A stretch of DNA of 64,000 nucleotides from Rufibacter tibetensis. Its GTDB lineage: Bacteria > Bacteroidota > Bacteroidia > Cytophagales > Hymenobacteraceae. Positions 17,992 through 27,137 of the stretch are shown one piece after another. The DNA lies in contig NZ_CP012643.1 of NCBI RefSeq assembly GCF_001310085.1, forward strand, positions 3,765,501-3,829,500. Direction: 5' to 3'. Made by a program: the position numbers and the translations under genes. The notes under the pieces were generated by a model, which worked only from the letters and a program-made list of their open reading frames with translations, was not told the origin of the DNA and made no database searches. Numbering within the stretch: position 1 is the first letter of the stretch; the number at the start of each line of letters is the position of its first letter.

Positions 17992-18876
17992 TCACTTGTC
18001 TGCCCCTGCAGACACTGTTTTATTTGAAACTGAGCGCTGCGCCTGAAGATAATAAGGGTTGGCGGGCAGGGTCAGTAAAGGTACAAAGGCTTGAATAGCT
18101 AATTCTATGGTGATGCTGTGGTGGAAAAGGTATTCCAGTAGGTCTCGGTCCTGGATAGACACTGCCAGCAAATCCATTTGGTTTTCCTGCACAAATTTCT
18201 TCAGGCCAGCCACTACATCATTATACCTCATTTGGGCCACGCTGTACTGGTGGTGCGGGAAATGCTTTTTGATGCTCTTCAGCACCTGCCGGTCAGACAC
18301 AATGTTTAGCTCATGCTCAGAGGTAATATTAATGATGTGCACCTCAGAATTGAGGGTGGAGGCTAGTTGGAAAAGCTGTTTCAGGTAAACGGTTTCTTCC
18401 GTTTCAAAATCTGAAGCATACGCAATGTGTCGTATTGGACTGAACTTAGCATGAGCCGGTACCACCAACACGGGGCAAGATGCTTCTTTGATAAAGACAG
18501 TGGAATTGGTACCAATTAACCTAGTAAGTAGATCACCAGCCCCCTGAGTGCCCATCACCACCAGATCTACGGTCTGGGTTTTTATTACTTCATTCAATAG
18601 CGGGATAAGTGGACCGGAAAGACATAAGGTTTCTACTTCTAGTGAGAAGGATTGGTTTAGCTGATGAGCCAAGGTGCCAAGTGCCTCCTCAGAAGCCTTC
18701 ATTAACTGGGTATTTACAGACAGCAAAGGAATCCCTTCAGGCATTACTGAAACAGGTACGCTCACGGTGTGTACTAGCAGCAGTCGGCTGCTGGTTTGCA
18801 CCGCAAGCGAAGCGGCGTACTGTACCGCATTAGCGGCGTTTTCTGAAAAATCTGTGGGAACAAGAATAGTAGCCAT
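17992..18876 (-). CDS. Universal stress protein, tandem-domain
   Basis: A 294-residue cytoplasmic protein with two UspA-like domains. The first begins MATILVPTDFSENAANAVQY and contains the ATP-binding type motif VMGTQGAGDLLTRLIGTNST. The second, from about residue 145, begins IRHIAYASDF and is more degenerate. Tandem Usp proteins of this form are common in Cytophagales. It is followed upstream on the same strand by another Usp gene. Ligand and trigger are unknown. Confidence 0.9.
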   Translation of the reverse strand: MATILVPTDFSENAANAVQYAASLAVQTSSRLLLVHTVSVPVSVMPEGIPLLSVNTQLMKASEEALGTLAHQLNQSFSLEVETLCLSGPLIPLLNEVIKTQTVDLVVMGTQGAGDLLTRLIGTNSTVFIKEASCPVLVVPAHAKFSPIRHIAYASDFETEETVYLKQLFQLASTLNSEVHIINITSEHELNIVSDRQVLKSIKKHFPHHQYSVAQMRYNDVVAGLKKFVQENQMDLLAVSIQDRDLLEYLFHHSITIELAIQAFVPLLTLPANPYYLQAQRSVSNKTVSAGADK

Positions 18877-19084
18877 GGTTCGTCTCGGTTAAGAATCAAC
18901 GTGTTTTGCTGAATTCAAGAACTAAGGTACCGGGTAGGAAAGGCCTCTTCAAAGATAGTTGTCAGAATGGCCATTTTCTGCCTTTCTCCTGATGGAGAGC
19001 TACAAGGGTCGTTCAGGTTCCTGCTGTACGGAAGGTTGGCGCAGGAAGTACTATTCCAACCTTCCTCCTTTCTTAGACCAGGGG

Positions 19085-19924
19085 CTATTGTTTTTTATAA
19101 GGCAGTACCACCAGTGGTACAAAAGCATGAGAAGCAATGTCCTGGGTTTTGCTCTGGAAGAAAAGCTGCCAGAAGTTGTTGTTACGGGAGCCCATCACCA
19201 GCAAATCAGCCTTCTGTGCCGTACAAAAATGATGGATAATTTCTTCTACTTTCTTGCCAGTTTCTATATGATAAGACAGGTTTGGATAAACAGAGCGTTT
19301 GCAGATAAGCCGTAATTCAGCCTCTGCGGCAGTACGGGCATCAGGGGCGTCTTCAGGCAAAACATGCAGGAATTGCACCTGTGCATTGTAGACCGCAGCC
19401 AGCTGAATGACAAACCCTATGTTAGTAAAAGAATCAGATTTAAGATCGGTGGCATACACAATCTGGGCCAAAGGCCTGAAGGCAGTATGGGGCGGTACAA
19501 TGAGCACCGGGCAGGGAACACTGCCAATAATTCTGGAGGTCACTGATCCCGGAAACACAATCTCCAGACCTTCGTGCGCCAGCACAATGAAGTCAGCCTC
19601 CATTTCTAAGGCAGCCTGTGGTAGGGTGGAATTGATATCACCAACCTGTAATTCGCTTTCTACATGCGGAAGATTCTGCGAATAGGAAAACAGCTTTTCT
19701 TTGGCCAGTCTTAGCTGCATTTCCCGTTGGCTTCTTTCCTCAGGGTCTGGAATGGGTTCCATGAACGGAACACCGCCAACTGGCATGTGGCGCTTGGGCT
19801 CAGATTGAGGCACACTGTGAAAGAGAACCAGCCGCGCATTCAGACTTTTCGATAATTCTAGGCCGTAGTCAATGGCAATCTGCGAAATAGGAGTGAAATC
19901 GGTTGGGCAAAGTATCTTTTCCAT
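19085..19924 (-). CDS. Universal stress protein, tandem-domain
   Basis: Starting at MEKILCPTDFTPISQIAIDY the protein is 279 residues with two UspA-like domains. The first contains FIVLAHEGLEIVFPGSVTSR, a variant nucleotide-loop region. The second begins near residue 148 (LAQIVYATDLK) and ends LVMGSRNNNFWQLFFQ. The frame extends 38 codons upstream, but the ATG at 19924 aligns with the Usp N-terminus. It shares strand and type with the gene at 17992-18876, about 210 bp away, but no operon link is evident. Confidence 0.88.
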   Translation of the reverse strand: MEKILCPTDFTPISQIAIDYGLELSKSLNARLVLFHSVPQSEPKRHMPVGGVPFMEPIPDPEERSQREMQLRLAKEKLFSYSQNLPHVESELQVGDINSTLPQAALEMEADFIVLAHEGLEIVFPGSVTSRIIGSVPCPVLIVPPHTAFRPLAQIVYATDLKSDSFTNIGFVIQLAAVYNAQVQFLHVLPEDAPDARTAAEAELRLICKRSVYPNLSYHIETGKKVEEIIHHFCTAQKADLLVMGSRNNNFWQLFFQSKTQDIASHAFVPLVVLPYKKQ

Positions 19925-20036
19925 AGTAGTAGGTTTTAAGGTGCTGAATATGTGGTGTGTAATATATTGTACTGATTTTCTGGTAAATAGGATACTATTC
20001 TGGTAGCGGATGTGAAAACCAAATAGATCAGGAAGC

Positions 20037-20078
20037 AAAAAGAGGGAGCCAGCACCATTTGCTGACTCCCTCTTTTTT
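20037..20078 (-). terminator. Terminator after the M28 pseudogene
   Basis: AAAAAGAGGGAG and CTCCCTCTTTTT form a stem, extended inside by CAGCA/TGCTG, with T runs on both strands. It lies 44 bp past the original stop of the broken minus-strand M28 gene. Confidence 0.75.
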
Positions 20079-20121
20079 TGCGTTTTAAGGTCATTTTTAG
20101 AAAACTAATCCCTAAAACTTC

Positions 20122-21593
20122 TTAGTCTTTCCACCGCCACTCACCGGCTATCTTCAGGGGCTCTTTGAGATTGTTCTGGAGAAGGAAGGCTTTGGTTTCT
20201 TCGTCAGAAAGACGTTAGGACGGAATGGTAGCGGCATCGGCGAGGCCGTACAAAAGCATGGCGCTGAACCGAACCGTGTTTTTTAGTTGCTGTTCGTTCA
20301 CTAAAGAAAAAGAGTCACAATCGGCGTGGTAGCAGTCACCGGCACCGGCTGGTAATTTGCCTCCTGATGATCCACCGGTAGGAATTCCGTGCAACATAAA
20401 GGGTTGGTGATCTGAGTGCAGACCCGCTCTGGACGTGAAACTGTTTTTGAATGTAGTGTCTATTTTAGCGGCCATGGCTCCTATAGACTGGAACAGTTCG
20501 CGGCATGATTCCTGGCTGGCGTTGTAACCTTTTGGGTCATTGGTCATGTCATAATTCAGCATGAAAGCTACCTGGTTCAGGGTTTTGTTTTTGGTGGCTT
20601 CCTCTAAATAAGCCTCAGAACCTAGCAACCCTTCTTCTTCGCCCATGACATCACAAACTCAATGGTGCGTTTAGGCCGAAGCTTTAACGTCTGAAAAGTG
20701 CGGGCCATGTCCATCACAGAGAAAGAGCCGATGCCGTTGTCAATGGCCCCACTGGCCAGATCCCAGCTGTCCAGGTGACCGCCTATCACAATCTTTTCAT
20801 TAGGAAGCGAAGAACCTTTAAGCGTGGCAATCACGTTGCGGGCCTTTATCTTCCCAGAGTTATTGGTCATGTCAATCTTTGCAGTCAATGGGCCATTTTG
20901 CAACTGCTCCTTCAATTTAAACCCATCTTCGCGCCCAATACATACCGCCGGAATGGGGATGAGTTTACCAGTTACAGAAGCTGTTCCTGTTAGAAGTGTA
21001 CCACCTGGAACAGTGTTGATGATGATAATGCCTTTGGCTCCGTTGTTAATGGCCAAAGCCGTTTTCTCAGAGCGGTGTAGGCTGCGGGTGCCTTCGGGTG
21101 AACCCGGCAATACACCCAGGTACACCAACGCGATTTTACCTTTTACAGCATTCGGCTTTGCTGCGTAATCTGCTTCCAGTCCATTGCCCATGTCTACCAC
21201 ATCGCCAGTGAGCGATGCTTTTACGGGTGAATGCGCCAGAGAAACAGACTTGATGTTCTGCAGTTGCTTGGCGTCTTTGCCGGCCTGTAAGGTAAGGGTT
21301 CCGCGGCTCCAGCTTTCCACTTCAAATGGCTGGTATTTTACATCAGAGAAGCCATAAGATTTGAAAAGGTTAAAGGCAAACTCCTCTGCTTTCTTTCCAT
21401 TTGCAGATCCTGTCATGCGGTGGCCTATGGATTTTGAGGCCGTTTTCAAAGAAGAATAAGCTTTTGAATTGGTTTGCACCTCGGTATTGATTTTCTGGAA
21501 AACCGGCAGCCATCCTGGGTTCCCCTGCGCCATGGTTTGGAGGGAAAAAGACACCGCCAGGGCACCCAGTGCGAAGTACTTCTTTTGGAACAT
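20122..21593 (-). pseudogene. M28-family aminopeptidase, disrupted by frameshift and nonsense codon
   Basis: A secreted zinc peptidase reading frame broken twice. The N-terminus starts MFQKKYFALGALAVSF with a signal peptide ending near TMAQ. A PA-like insert and the metal motif GGHLDSWDLASGAIDNGIG are intact. Near 20647 one base is missing, so VMFMGEEEGLLGS becomes VMSWAKKKGC and stops. The other frame restarts at MGEEEGLLGSEAY and contains HSDHQPFMLHGIPTGG. It meets an in-frame TAA at 20215-20217, after which the same frame continues with RLSDEETKAFLLQNNLKEP and ends GEWRWKD at 20122, the normal family ending. Two independent lesions make a single sequencing error unlikely. An intact M28 relative lies at 62510-63361. 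Confidence 0.85.
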
Positions 21594-21774
21594 ACAAGAG
21601 TGGTTAGTTGGATACCGGAAGATATAGGTTTGCGGGGGAGATACCAACCACGGTTTGCTTTGCGAGAAGAGTAGGGCGTGCCTCTTCTTGCAGAACGGCT
21701 TATCGTTTAAAGGTCCTTTTTTGAAATCTGCCAAGAAATGGAAAAACTTCAAATAATGGTGTGGCAGATAGTTT

Positions 21775-22566
21775 TTAGAAAGCCAGGAAAGAAGGATTCA
21801 GCAAAGAAGGCTTATTGTAGCGCAATTCGCCGGAAAGGTCAGGCAAGAAAATGGCCTGGTTGAGGGCGTTCAGTAGGGCGTGGGCTGCGGCGGAATCCCA
21901 CTCCATGGTAGGGGCAAAACGCGGGTAAAGGTCTGCTTTCTGTTCGGCTAGTAACATGAACTTAAGCGAACTGCCCATGGACACCAGTTCCACATTTTTG
22001 AATTGCTTAATGAATGCTTCTGTTTCTGGGGTGCTGTGCGTGCGAGAGGCAATGATTTTGATAGAGGGAAGTTCGACCAGATTTTCCAACGTTCTCTTTT
22101 CAGGGAGTGGGGTTATTTCTGATTTATTTCTTTTTTCTACCTTGTACACTCCAGTAACCAAAGAACCAGCATACAAGGTGTCCAGGCAAGGGGCAAACAC
22201 CACTCCACCAACAGGTTTTGTGTTTTGCATCAAGGCAATGTTCACCGTAAACTCCCCATTACGTTTTATGAATTCTTTGGTGCCGTCCAGTGGGTCTACC
22301 AGCCAGTACCAGGGCCAGGAAGTTCTTTTAGCGTAACTCAGGTGTGCGCCCTCTTCTGAAAGGATGGGTAATCCCGTGGATTGTAAGTGATGGGAAATTA
22401 CCTCATGGGCGGCTTTGTCTGCTACCGTGAGTGGTGAGTCATCTTCTTTATACTCTACCTTAAAGTCTGCCGAATTATATATTTCTAATATAGCTTTCCC
22501 TGCTTCCAACGCAGCAACTTTGGCGATTTGGATTAGTTCTTCAATGTGCAGTTCTGGTGCAATCAT
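21775..22566 (-). CDS. cysQ: 3'(2'),5'-bisphosphate nucleotidase
   Basis: Cytoplasmic phosphatase that recycles phosphoadenosine phosphate made during sulfate assimilation. It belongs to the inositol monophosphatase superfamily: DDSPLTVADKAAHEVI, LSEEGAH and the metal motif WLVDPLDGTKEFIKRNGEFT are present, with the C-terminal TMEWDSAAAHALL. Its 263 residues are normal. The gene just upstream on the same strand is a broken APS kinase (cysC), consistent with a sulfate-assimilation cluster that has decayed. CysQ may still matter for general PAP removal. Confidence 0.92.
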   Translation of the reverse strand: MIAPELHIEELIQIAKVAALEAGKAILEIYNSADFKVEYKEDDSPLTVADKAAHEVISHHLQSTGLPILSEEGAHLSYAKRTSWPWYWLVDPLDGTKEFIKRNGEFTVNIALMQNTKPVGGVVFAPCLDTLYAGSLVTGVYKVEKRNKSEITPLPEKRTLENLVELPSIKIIASRTHSTPETEAFIKQFKNVELVSMGSSLKFMLLAEQKADLYPRFAPTMEWDSAAAHALLNALNQAIFLPDLSGELRYNKPSLLNPSFLAF

Positions 22567-22713
22567 GTAATTAGGTTTTAGCAGAAAGCTACGGGTGTGA
22601 TTGCTGTTGAGCTTTTAAAATTTAGAGACTATTTCAACATTCAGCATCCTAAAGTAAAATACCTTAATGGGGAAAAGGCCCTCTTAGTGTTTTGCCTCCA
22701 GTATTGATTCAAC

Positions 22714-23339
22714 CTAAGAGTTTGTAGGAGAAGTGGTCTTTTTATTTGGTGGAAGAATGACCAGGGGTTCTATGAACTGAATGATCTTATGCAGTGATTC
22801 TTCAATGGTCTCCTCGGCGGTTTTTACTTCAACGTTTGAAGTAAGCGGCGTTTCATAAGGAGCACTTATGCCTGTGAAGTGGGGAATGAGACCCTCTCGG
22901 GATTTGGCATATAATCCTTTTGGATCTCGATTTTCACAAACTTCTAAAGGAGTGTTTACATAAACCTGCAGGTAACGATCCTCCCCAATGATGCTCTTCA
23001 TCAGTTGGCGTTCCTGTTCATACGGAGAGATAAAGGCACAAATAACCAGCAAGCCTGAATCCAACATAAGCTTGGCAACTTCACTACCCGTCTTAGGTTT
23101 TCCTTACGGTCTGTTTCAGAAAAACTTAAATCTTTGTTGAGACCGTTCCGCACATTATCGCCATCTAAAAGAAACACCTTATATCCTTTATGGAATAGAT
23201 AATGCTCCAGCCGCAAAGCCAGGGTGCTTTTACCGGATCCGGAAAGGCCAGTGAGTCATATCAATTTAGGTTCCTGCCCAATCATCTCTTTTCTTTGCGA
23301 CGTGCTGATTTTAGATTCAAAGGGGAAGAGATAATTCAT
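22714..23339 (-). pseudogene. cysC: Adenylyl-sulfate kinase, disrupted
   Basis: Remnant of the enzyme that makes PAPS from APS. Translation from the ATG at 23339 gives MNYLFPFESKISTSQ and then meets TGA (23256-23258) where the family has Trp. The same frame continues with [19 protein letters not shown] (Walker A) and [20 protein letters not shown]. Near 23084 a one-base loss shifts [17 protein letters not shown] into another frame. The rest ([34 protein letters not shown]) reads to 22714. One nonsense and one frameshift lesion are therefore present, with recognisable domains throughout, so decay is fairly recent. Its neighbour cysQ is intact. Confidence 0.87.
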
Positions 23340-23730
23340 AGCGAATAGGGCTTTCTTCTAAGCCAATAGAAAAAGGAACTAGGCTTGTTTTTGGAGAAGC
23401 AAGTTACGGGTGTCTGTCCGTAAATCCAGTAACGTCTTCACAGTATAGGAACCGTACTTGGTTAAGAAACACCATTAACAAGCGCCTAAACTTTGTGCGG
23501 AGCTCATTGATGTACCAAACCCTGTACATAATACTAGAGCTAGCCTCACTGGCTAAAATATACTTAATGAAGCATTCCAGCAAAATTAAGGTTGTTACAA
23601 AGCCAACCCTGCACAGATTTGCCAGATGCTTACCACCTTTTTAGTCCTTGAGGTTTTAAATACAAATTAGAGGATAAGCCTATGCAAACATTTTGGAAAA
23701 GGCGCTTAGATAAAAGGTGTCCTGAATCAC
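23340..23730. other. Intergenic region upstream of cysC
   Basis: About 390 bp with no open frame of note. I looked for cysD/cysN-like remnants in both directions and recognised none. Confidence 0.5.
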
Positions 23731-24189
23731 TTACTGAGTATTTGAAGACTGGTCTTGCTCAAAGTCCAGGAAAAGCCACTCCAAAGCTGCTTCTCTACTG
23801 GTGAACGTCTCAAACTTTGTTCTAAAGGCAATGGCTTGTTGGCTGGAGAGCGAACTGTAAATGCGGTGAATGTCAAGTAGGCCAATACTTTCCTTTGTTG
23901 AAAGGCGGGCATACTTCTTCAACGGTGATTCCAGCAGTTTTGGCGTCATTTCCCGCAGAACCCAATTCTGATCAGCGAAATCCAGAAAGGGTATGGCTCT
24001 GGCATCACTAAACCAGTATTCAGCCTTTTGCTCCAAGGCAATGGAAGCGGCTAAGAAGAACGATTTTCTGAAGTCTTCGGCTGAAGGTCCTGTAAACCAT
24101 TCTATATAAATGTACTTGATATTTTTGTCTACCTCTATCTTCAGGAATTCATCCTGATGTACGAGTTGTGGTTGTAGGTCAATATGCAT
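23731..24189 (-). CDS. Hypothetical protein, STAS/SpoIIAA-like
   Basis: Unrecognised 152-residue cytoplasmic protein with no signal peptide. The pattern of an N-terminal beta-hairpin (YIYIEWFTGPSAEDFRKSF), an amphipathic helix, then EYWFSDARAIPFLDFADQNW and a C-terminal helix rich in Ala/Glu (SREAALEWLFLDFE) resembles SpoIIAA/STAS-like proteins common in Cytophagales. The protein at 59082-59480 has the same outline. A regulatory role is only a guess. Confidence 0.65.
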   Translation of the reverse strand: MHIDLQPQLVHQDEFLKIEVDKNIKYIYIEWFTGPSAEDFRKSFFLAASIALEQKAEYWFSDARAIPFLDFADQNWVLREMTPKLLESPLKKYARLSTKESIGLLDIHRIYSSLSSQQAIAFRTKFETFTSREAALEWLFLDFEQDQSSNTQ

Positions 24190-24636
24190 AATAAGCCAGG
24201 TCTCTTTAGTGAGATCAATTAATAGCTAAATGATATTGTTGCCGTCTGTTGAAGCAAGATATGCAATTTTCAAATCTATCATAAGCCTTAACTTTGAAAG
24301 TTTTTAACTAGTGGTTTGAAATTGATGGTAAATGGTTACTTCCCAAAAGGTTGAACAGTTTAAGTTAGTAATGTGCAGAAGGCTCCCTATTGAAGTGGCG
24401 GGCCTCTCCCGAAGGTTTTGGGTTTAAACCTCACAAGAAGGGAGCTATACAATTGTGCATTTCTATTTATATACTGTGCTTTAAAGCCGTAATAGTAAGT
24501 GCATGGTTCTAAAGCTTGCAAAGCTTAAAAAGGGTGGGGGGTAGTAAAGAAGTGTGTTTTGTGAAGGCTTAATATTCTTACTTGCGTGGTTCAGCAAAAT
24601 TGAAAAACCTGCTGGTAGGTGTTAACTTGCCTGTTC
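24190..24636. other. Intergenic region upstream of the GH26 gene
   Basis: About 450 bp without a gene. At 24383-24450 two short complementary segments (GGCTCCCT and AGGGAGCT) enclose a G/C-rich stretch and could pair, but the structure is weak and no RNA family is recognised. Confidence 0.4.
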
Positions 24637-25794
24637 ATGCGTACCAAAAACTATATGATTACTAGAATTACCTATTTGCTTGTGGCCGGAGCATTCTTTC
24701 TGTTTGGGTGTGCGGGAACAGGACCTATAGACAAAAAAGCCACTGCCGAAACAAAGGCGCTTTACAAAAACATGGGTAGGCTGTCTAAAAAGCATACTCT
24801 GTTTGGGCACCAGCACGCCACTGAATACGGACATGGCTGGTCAGTGCAAAAAGACCGGTCAGATGTAAAGTCAGTGACGGGTTCGCATCCGGCAGTGATA
24901 GGGGTGGACTTCAGCGGCTTTTCAGGGCGGTCACCGGAAGCCATCCAAAGCGCCAAGGAGGCAGTTCGCCAGAACGTAATTGATACCTATAATCGCGGTG
25001 GGGTGACCACGGCAGCCTGGCACTTTTCAAACCCTGTGTCAAGAGGCGGATTTTATTGGGTAGACTCCCTTTCCTTACCAGCAGTGAAGTACATTATCCC
25101 CGGGGGCGAGGCGCATGAACAATATAAAGAAATTCTAAGAGGCATTGGGGAATGGGCGCATAGTGTTAAAGGTGCCGATGGAAAGTTGGCTCCGGTGATC
25201 TTCAGGCCTTTTCATGAATTTGACGGCGGTTGGTTTTGGTGGGGCAAACCACATACCAGCCGTGAAGACTTCATCTCCTTATGGCAGTTTACGGTTTCTT
25301 ACCTCAGAGACAGCTTAGAGGTGCACAATTTCATTTATGCTTTTTCACCTGATAACAAATTCAACTCTGAAGCAGAGTTTTTGGAGCGGTACCCCGGTGA
25401 TAAGTGGGTAGACATGGTGGGCATGGACAATTATGGAGACATGGGCCGTGACCGATATGCCATTGACACAGCTGCTTTTAAGCTGAAAATTGTAGCCGAT
25501 TATGCCAAAAAAGCCAATAAACTCGCCGCTTTCACAGAGACTGGTTTGGAATCAATTCCAGACCCAAACTGGTGGACGAATACTTTGCTGGCGACCATGA
25601 AGAAACACCCCATGCGTTTGTCTTATGTGCTGGTATGGCGGAATGATACCCGAAGCCCTACTCATTACTATGCCCCTTTTCCTGGACAGGTAAGTGTCCC
25701 TAACTTTATGAAGTTTTACCATGACCCCTACACGCTTTTTGAAAAGGACCTGAAGAACATCTACAAACGGAAGAAGTTTTTGGGCATCTTTTAA
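24637..25794 (+). CDS. GH26-family beta-mannanase lipoprotein
   Basis: Predicted endo-beta-1,4-mannanase attached to the cell envelope. The N-terminus has a lipoprotein signal ending FFLFGCAG. GH26 landmarks are GHQHATEYGHGW, TAAWHFSNPV, FRPFHEFDGGWFWWG (general acid/base Glu after His) and AAFTETGLES (nucleophile Glu), with VDMVGMDNYGD between. About 385 residues is a standard single-domain length. Starts at 24637 and 24655 are both possible, the second giving a tighter signal peptide. It stands alone, with no SusC/SusD beside it. A GH113-like enzyme lies at 53761-54804. Confidence 0.9.
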   Translation: MRTKNYMITRITYLLVAGAFFLFGCAGTGPIDKKATAETKALYKNMGRLSKKHTLFGHQHATEYGHGWSVQKDRSDVKSVTGSHPAVIGVDFSGFSGRSPEAIQSAKEAVRQNVIDTYNRGGVTTAAWHFSNPVSRGGFYWVDSLSLPAVKYIIPGGEAHEQYKEILRGIGEWAHSVKGADGKLAPVIFRPFHEFDGGWFWWGKPHTSREDFISLWQFTVSYLRDSLEVHNFIYAFSPDNKFNSEAEFLERYPGDKWVDMVGMDNYGDMGRDRYAIDTAAFKLKIVADYAKKANKLAAFTETGLESIPDPNWWTNTLLATMKKHPMRLSYVLVWRNDTRSPTHYYAPFPGQVSVPNFMKFYHDPYTLFEKDLKNIYKRKKFLGIF

Positions 25795-25828
25795 GTTACA
25801 GGAATAGCCCTTTTCTCCTTTAAACCAT

Positions 25829-25879
25829 AAAAGCCCTTTCTGCTCGTTTTTCTAAAAACCTGCAGAAAGGGGCTTTTTT
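25829..25879. terminator. Terminator between GH26 and alpha/beta hydrolase
   Basis: AAAAGCCCTTTCTGC and GCAGAAAGGGGCTTTTTT form a nearly perfect stem with a loop of about 18 nt and a T run. It serves the plus-strand GH26 gene and possibly the converging hydrolase gene. Confidence 0.75.
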
Positions 25880-25915
25880 GTACTGTGATGAACGAATGGA
25901 GATTGCCTCAAAGAA

Positions 25916-26845
25916 CTACTCATAAAAGGAATACCCCTTAGTTTGTTGATTACGCTTACCCGTGGCAATTATCCTGTGCTCCTGAGTTTTCTGGTTAGAG
26001 AGCACCTCGTTTAAGAAGTCTACCAGCAGTTGTTGGTTTTTATGGAACAGTTCTCCGCTATATTCATGGGCACCACCGCAGTAAGTAACCAGTTTTGTAT
26101 GGCCTTGCATCTCTACCAGACGCTGGTAAATAGAATAGGAGCCAAATAGCATAAGCCAGTTAGACGCATTGGTAGGGCAGGTGTGATGGGCTGCCGTGGC
26201 GTAAGGTACCACAGGATCTGCGCTGCCATGGAAGAGCAAGATCGGTAACATGTTTTTTTCTGTTATCAGATTCAAATCCATCAATGCACCAGCACCTGAG
26301 AGTACCCCAGCATATTTGAACGTTGCCGGAAGAGTTACCTTGGGGTACAGGTTCATGGTTTTGTATTCCCAGAAAGCAGCATGCAAAGCCGCCTCTGCCC
26401 CCGCGCTACTTCCGGCCAAGAAGATTTTGTTCACATCTATCTTGTATTTTGTTGCATTCTGAAGAAAGAATGAAGTAGCCAGCCAAAGGTCGTTAGCGGC
26501 ATATTGAAAGGCTTTGATTTTCTCGGGCAGTTTGCCATCACAGCCATAGTTTTTGCCTTTCATGTACAGGGTATAGGAAATAGTAGCGGCAATGTACCCT
26601 CGGTCAGCAAGAAAGGAACAGAAGCTGTGCCCATCTTTTCGGTCACCGGTTGAAAAGCCTCCGCCATGTTCAAAAATAACCAAAGGTAGTTTCTGGCCTG
26701 AAGTGGTTTTCTGGGGCAGAAACAAATCCAGTTCCAACTTAATCGTGTCATCCTGGTAGTAGGTGAGGGTGGTGAATTTTTGCGCCTCAGCCCTACATTT
26801 TACTACTAACATGCAAACGGCTAAGCAGAGAAGAACTTTGTTCAT
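25916..26845 (-). CDS. Secreted alpha/beta hydrolase (esterase-like)
   Basis: A 309-residue hydrolase with an N-terminal signal peptide (MNKVLLCLAVCMLVVKCRA). The oxyanion-hole motif EHGGGFSTGDR, nucleophile LAGSSAGAEAAL, acid FHGSADPVVPY and His in YCGGAHEYSG are all present, so it should be active. The pattern fits carboxylesterases and BD-FAE-like acetyl esterases. It converges with the GH26 mannanase, so removal of acetyl groups from glucomannan is an attractive but unproven role. The ATG at 26845 is preferred over one three codons upstream. Confidence 0.85.
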   Translation of the reverse strand: MNKVLLCLAVCMLVVKCRAEAQKFTTLTYYQDDTIKLELDLFLPQKTTSGQKLPLVIFEHGGGFSTGDRKDGHSFCSFLADRGYIAATISYTLYMKGKNYGCDGKLPEKIKAFQYAANDLWLATSFFLQNATKYKIDVNKIFLAGSSAGAEAALHAAFWEYKTMNLYPKVTLPATFKYAGVLSGAGALMDLNLITEKNMLPILLFHGSADPVVPYATAAHHTCPTNASNWLMLFGSYSIYQRLVEMQGHTKLVTYCGGAHEYSGELFHKNQQLLVDFLNEVLSNQKTQEHRIIATGKRNQQTKGYSFYE

Positions 26846-27084
26846 AAAAATCAAGTGTGCATTTTGAGCCTATTTTGGGAGAACTGCTGGTAAAGAAATG
26901 AAAGTAAGTTAAGTTAAAATCCAGTTACTTTTTAGGTATATGTGTTAAGCCTTAGAATCATTTAAGTTTAAATCCGTCCAAAGTTCTTAACATGAACAGA
27001 AAGCCATTATCTATGAGGATTTACCACATCAAAAAATAATAGTACTTCTTTCTTGGCTATTTCCGTAAAAAAAGCCCTATAACG

Positions 27085-27116
27085 AAGCCGGCTATCCTGT
27101 GAAGAATAGCCGGCTT
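27085..27116 (-). terminator. Terminator after DUF2382 gene 1
   Basis: AAGCCGGCTAT and ATAGCCGGCTT form a perfect 11-bp stem with a 10-nt loop, 22 bp past the stop of the minus-strand gene, followed on that strand by a T run. Confidence 0.7.
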
Positions 27117-27137
27117 TTACTATAGAACTAGAGGTAA

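Noticed and set aside
24383-24450. Possible riboswitch before the GH26 gene
   Set aside because: Only two 8-bp complementary segments could be found, with no conserved motif of a known riboswitch.
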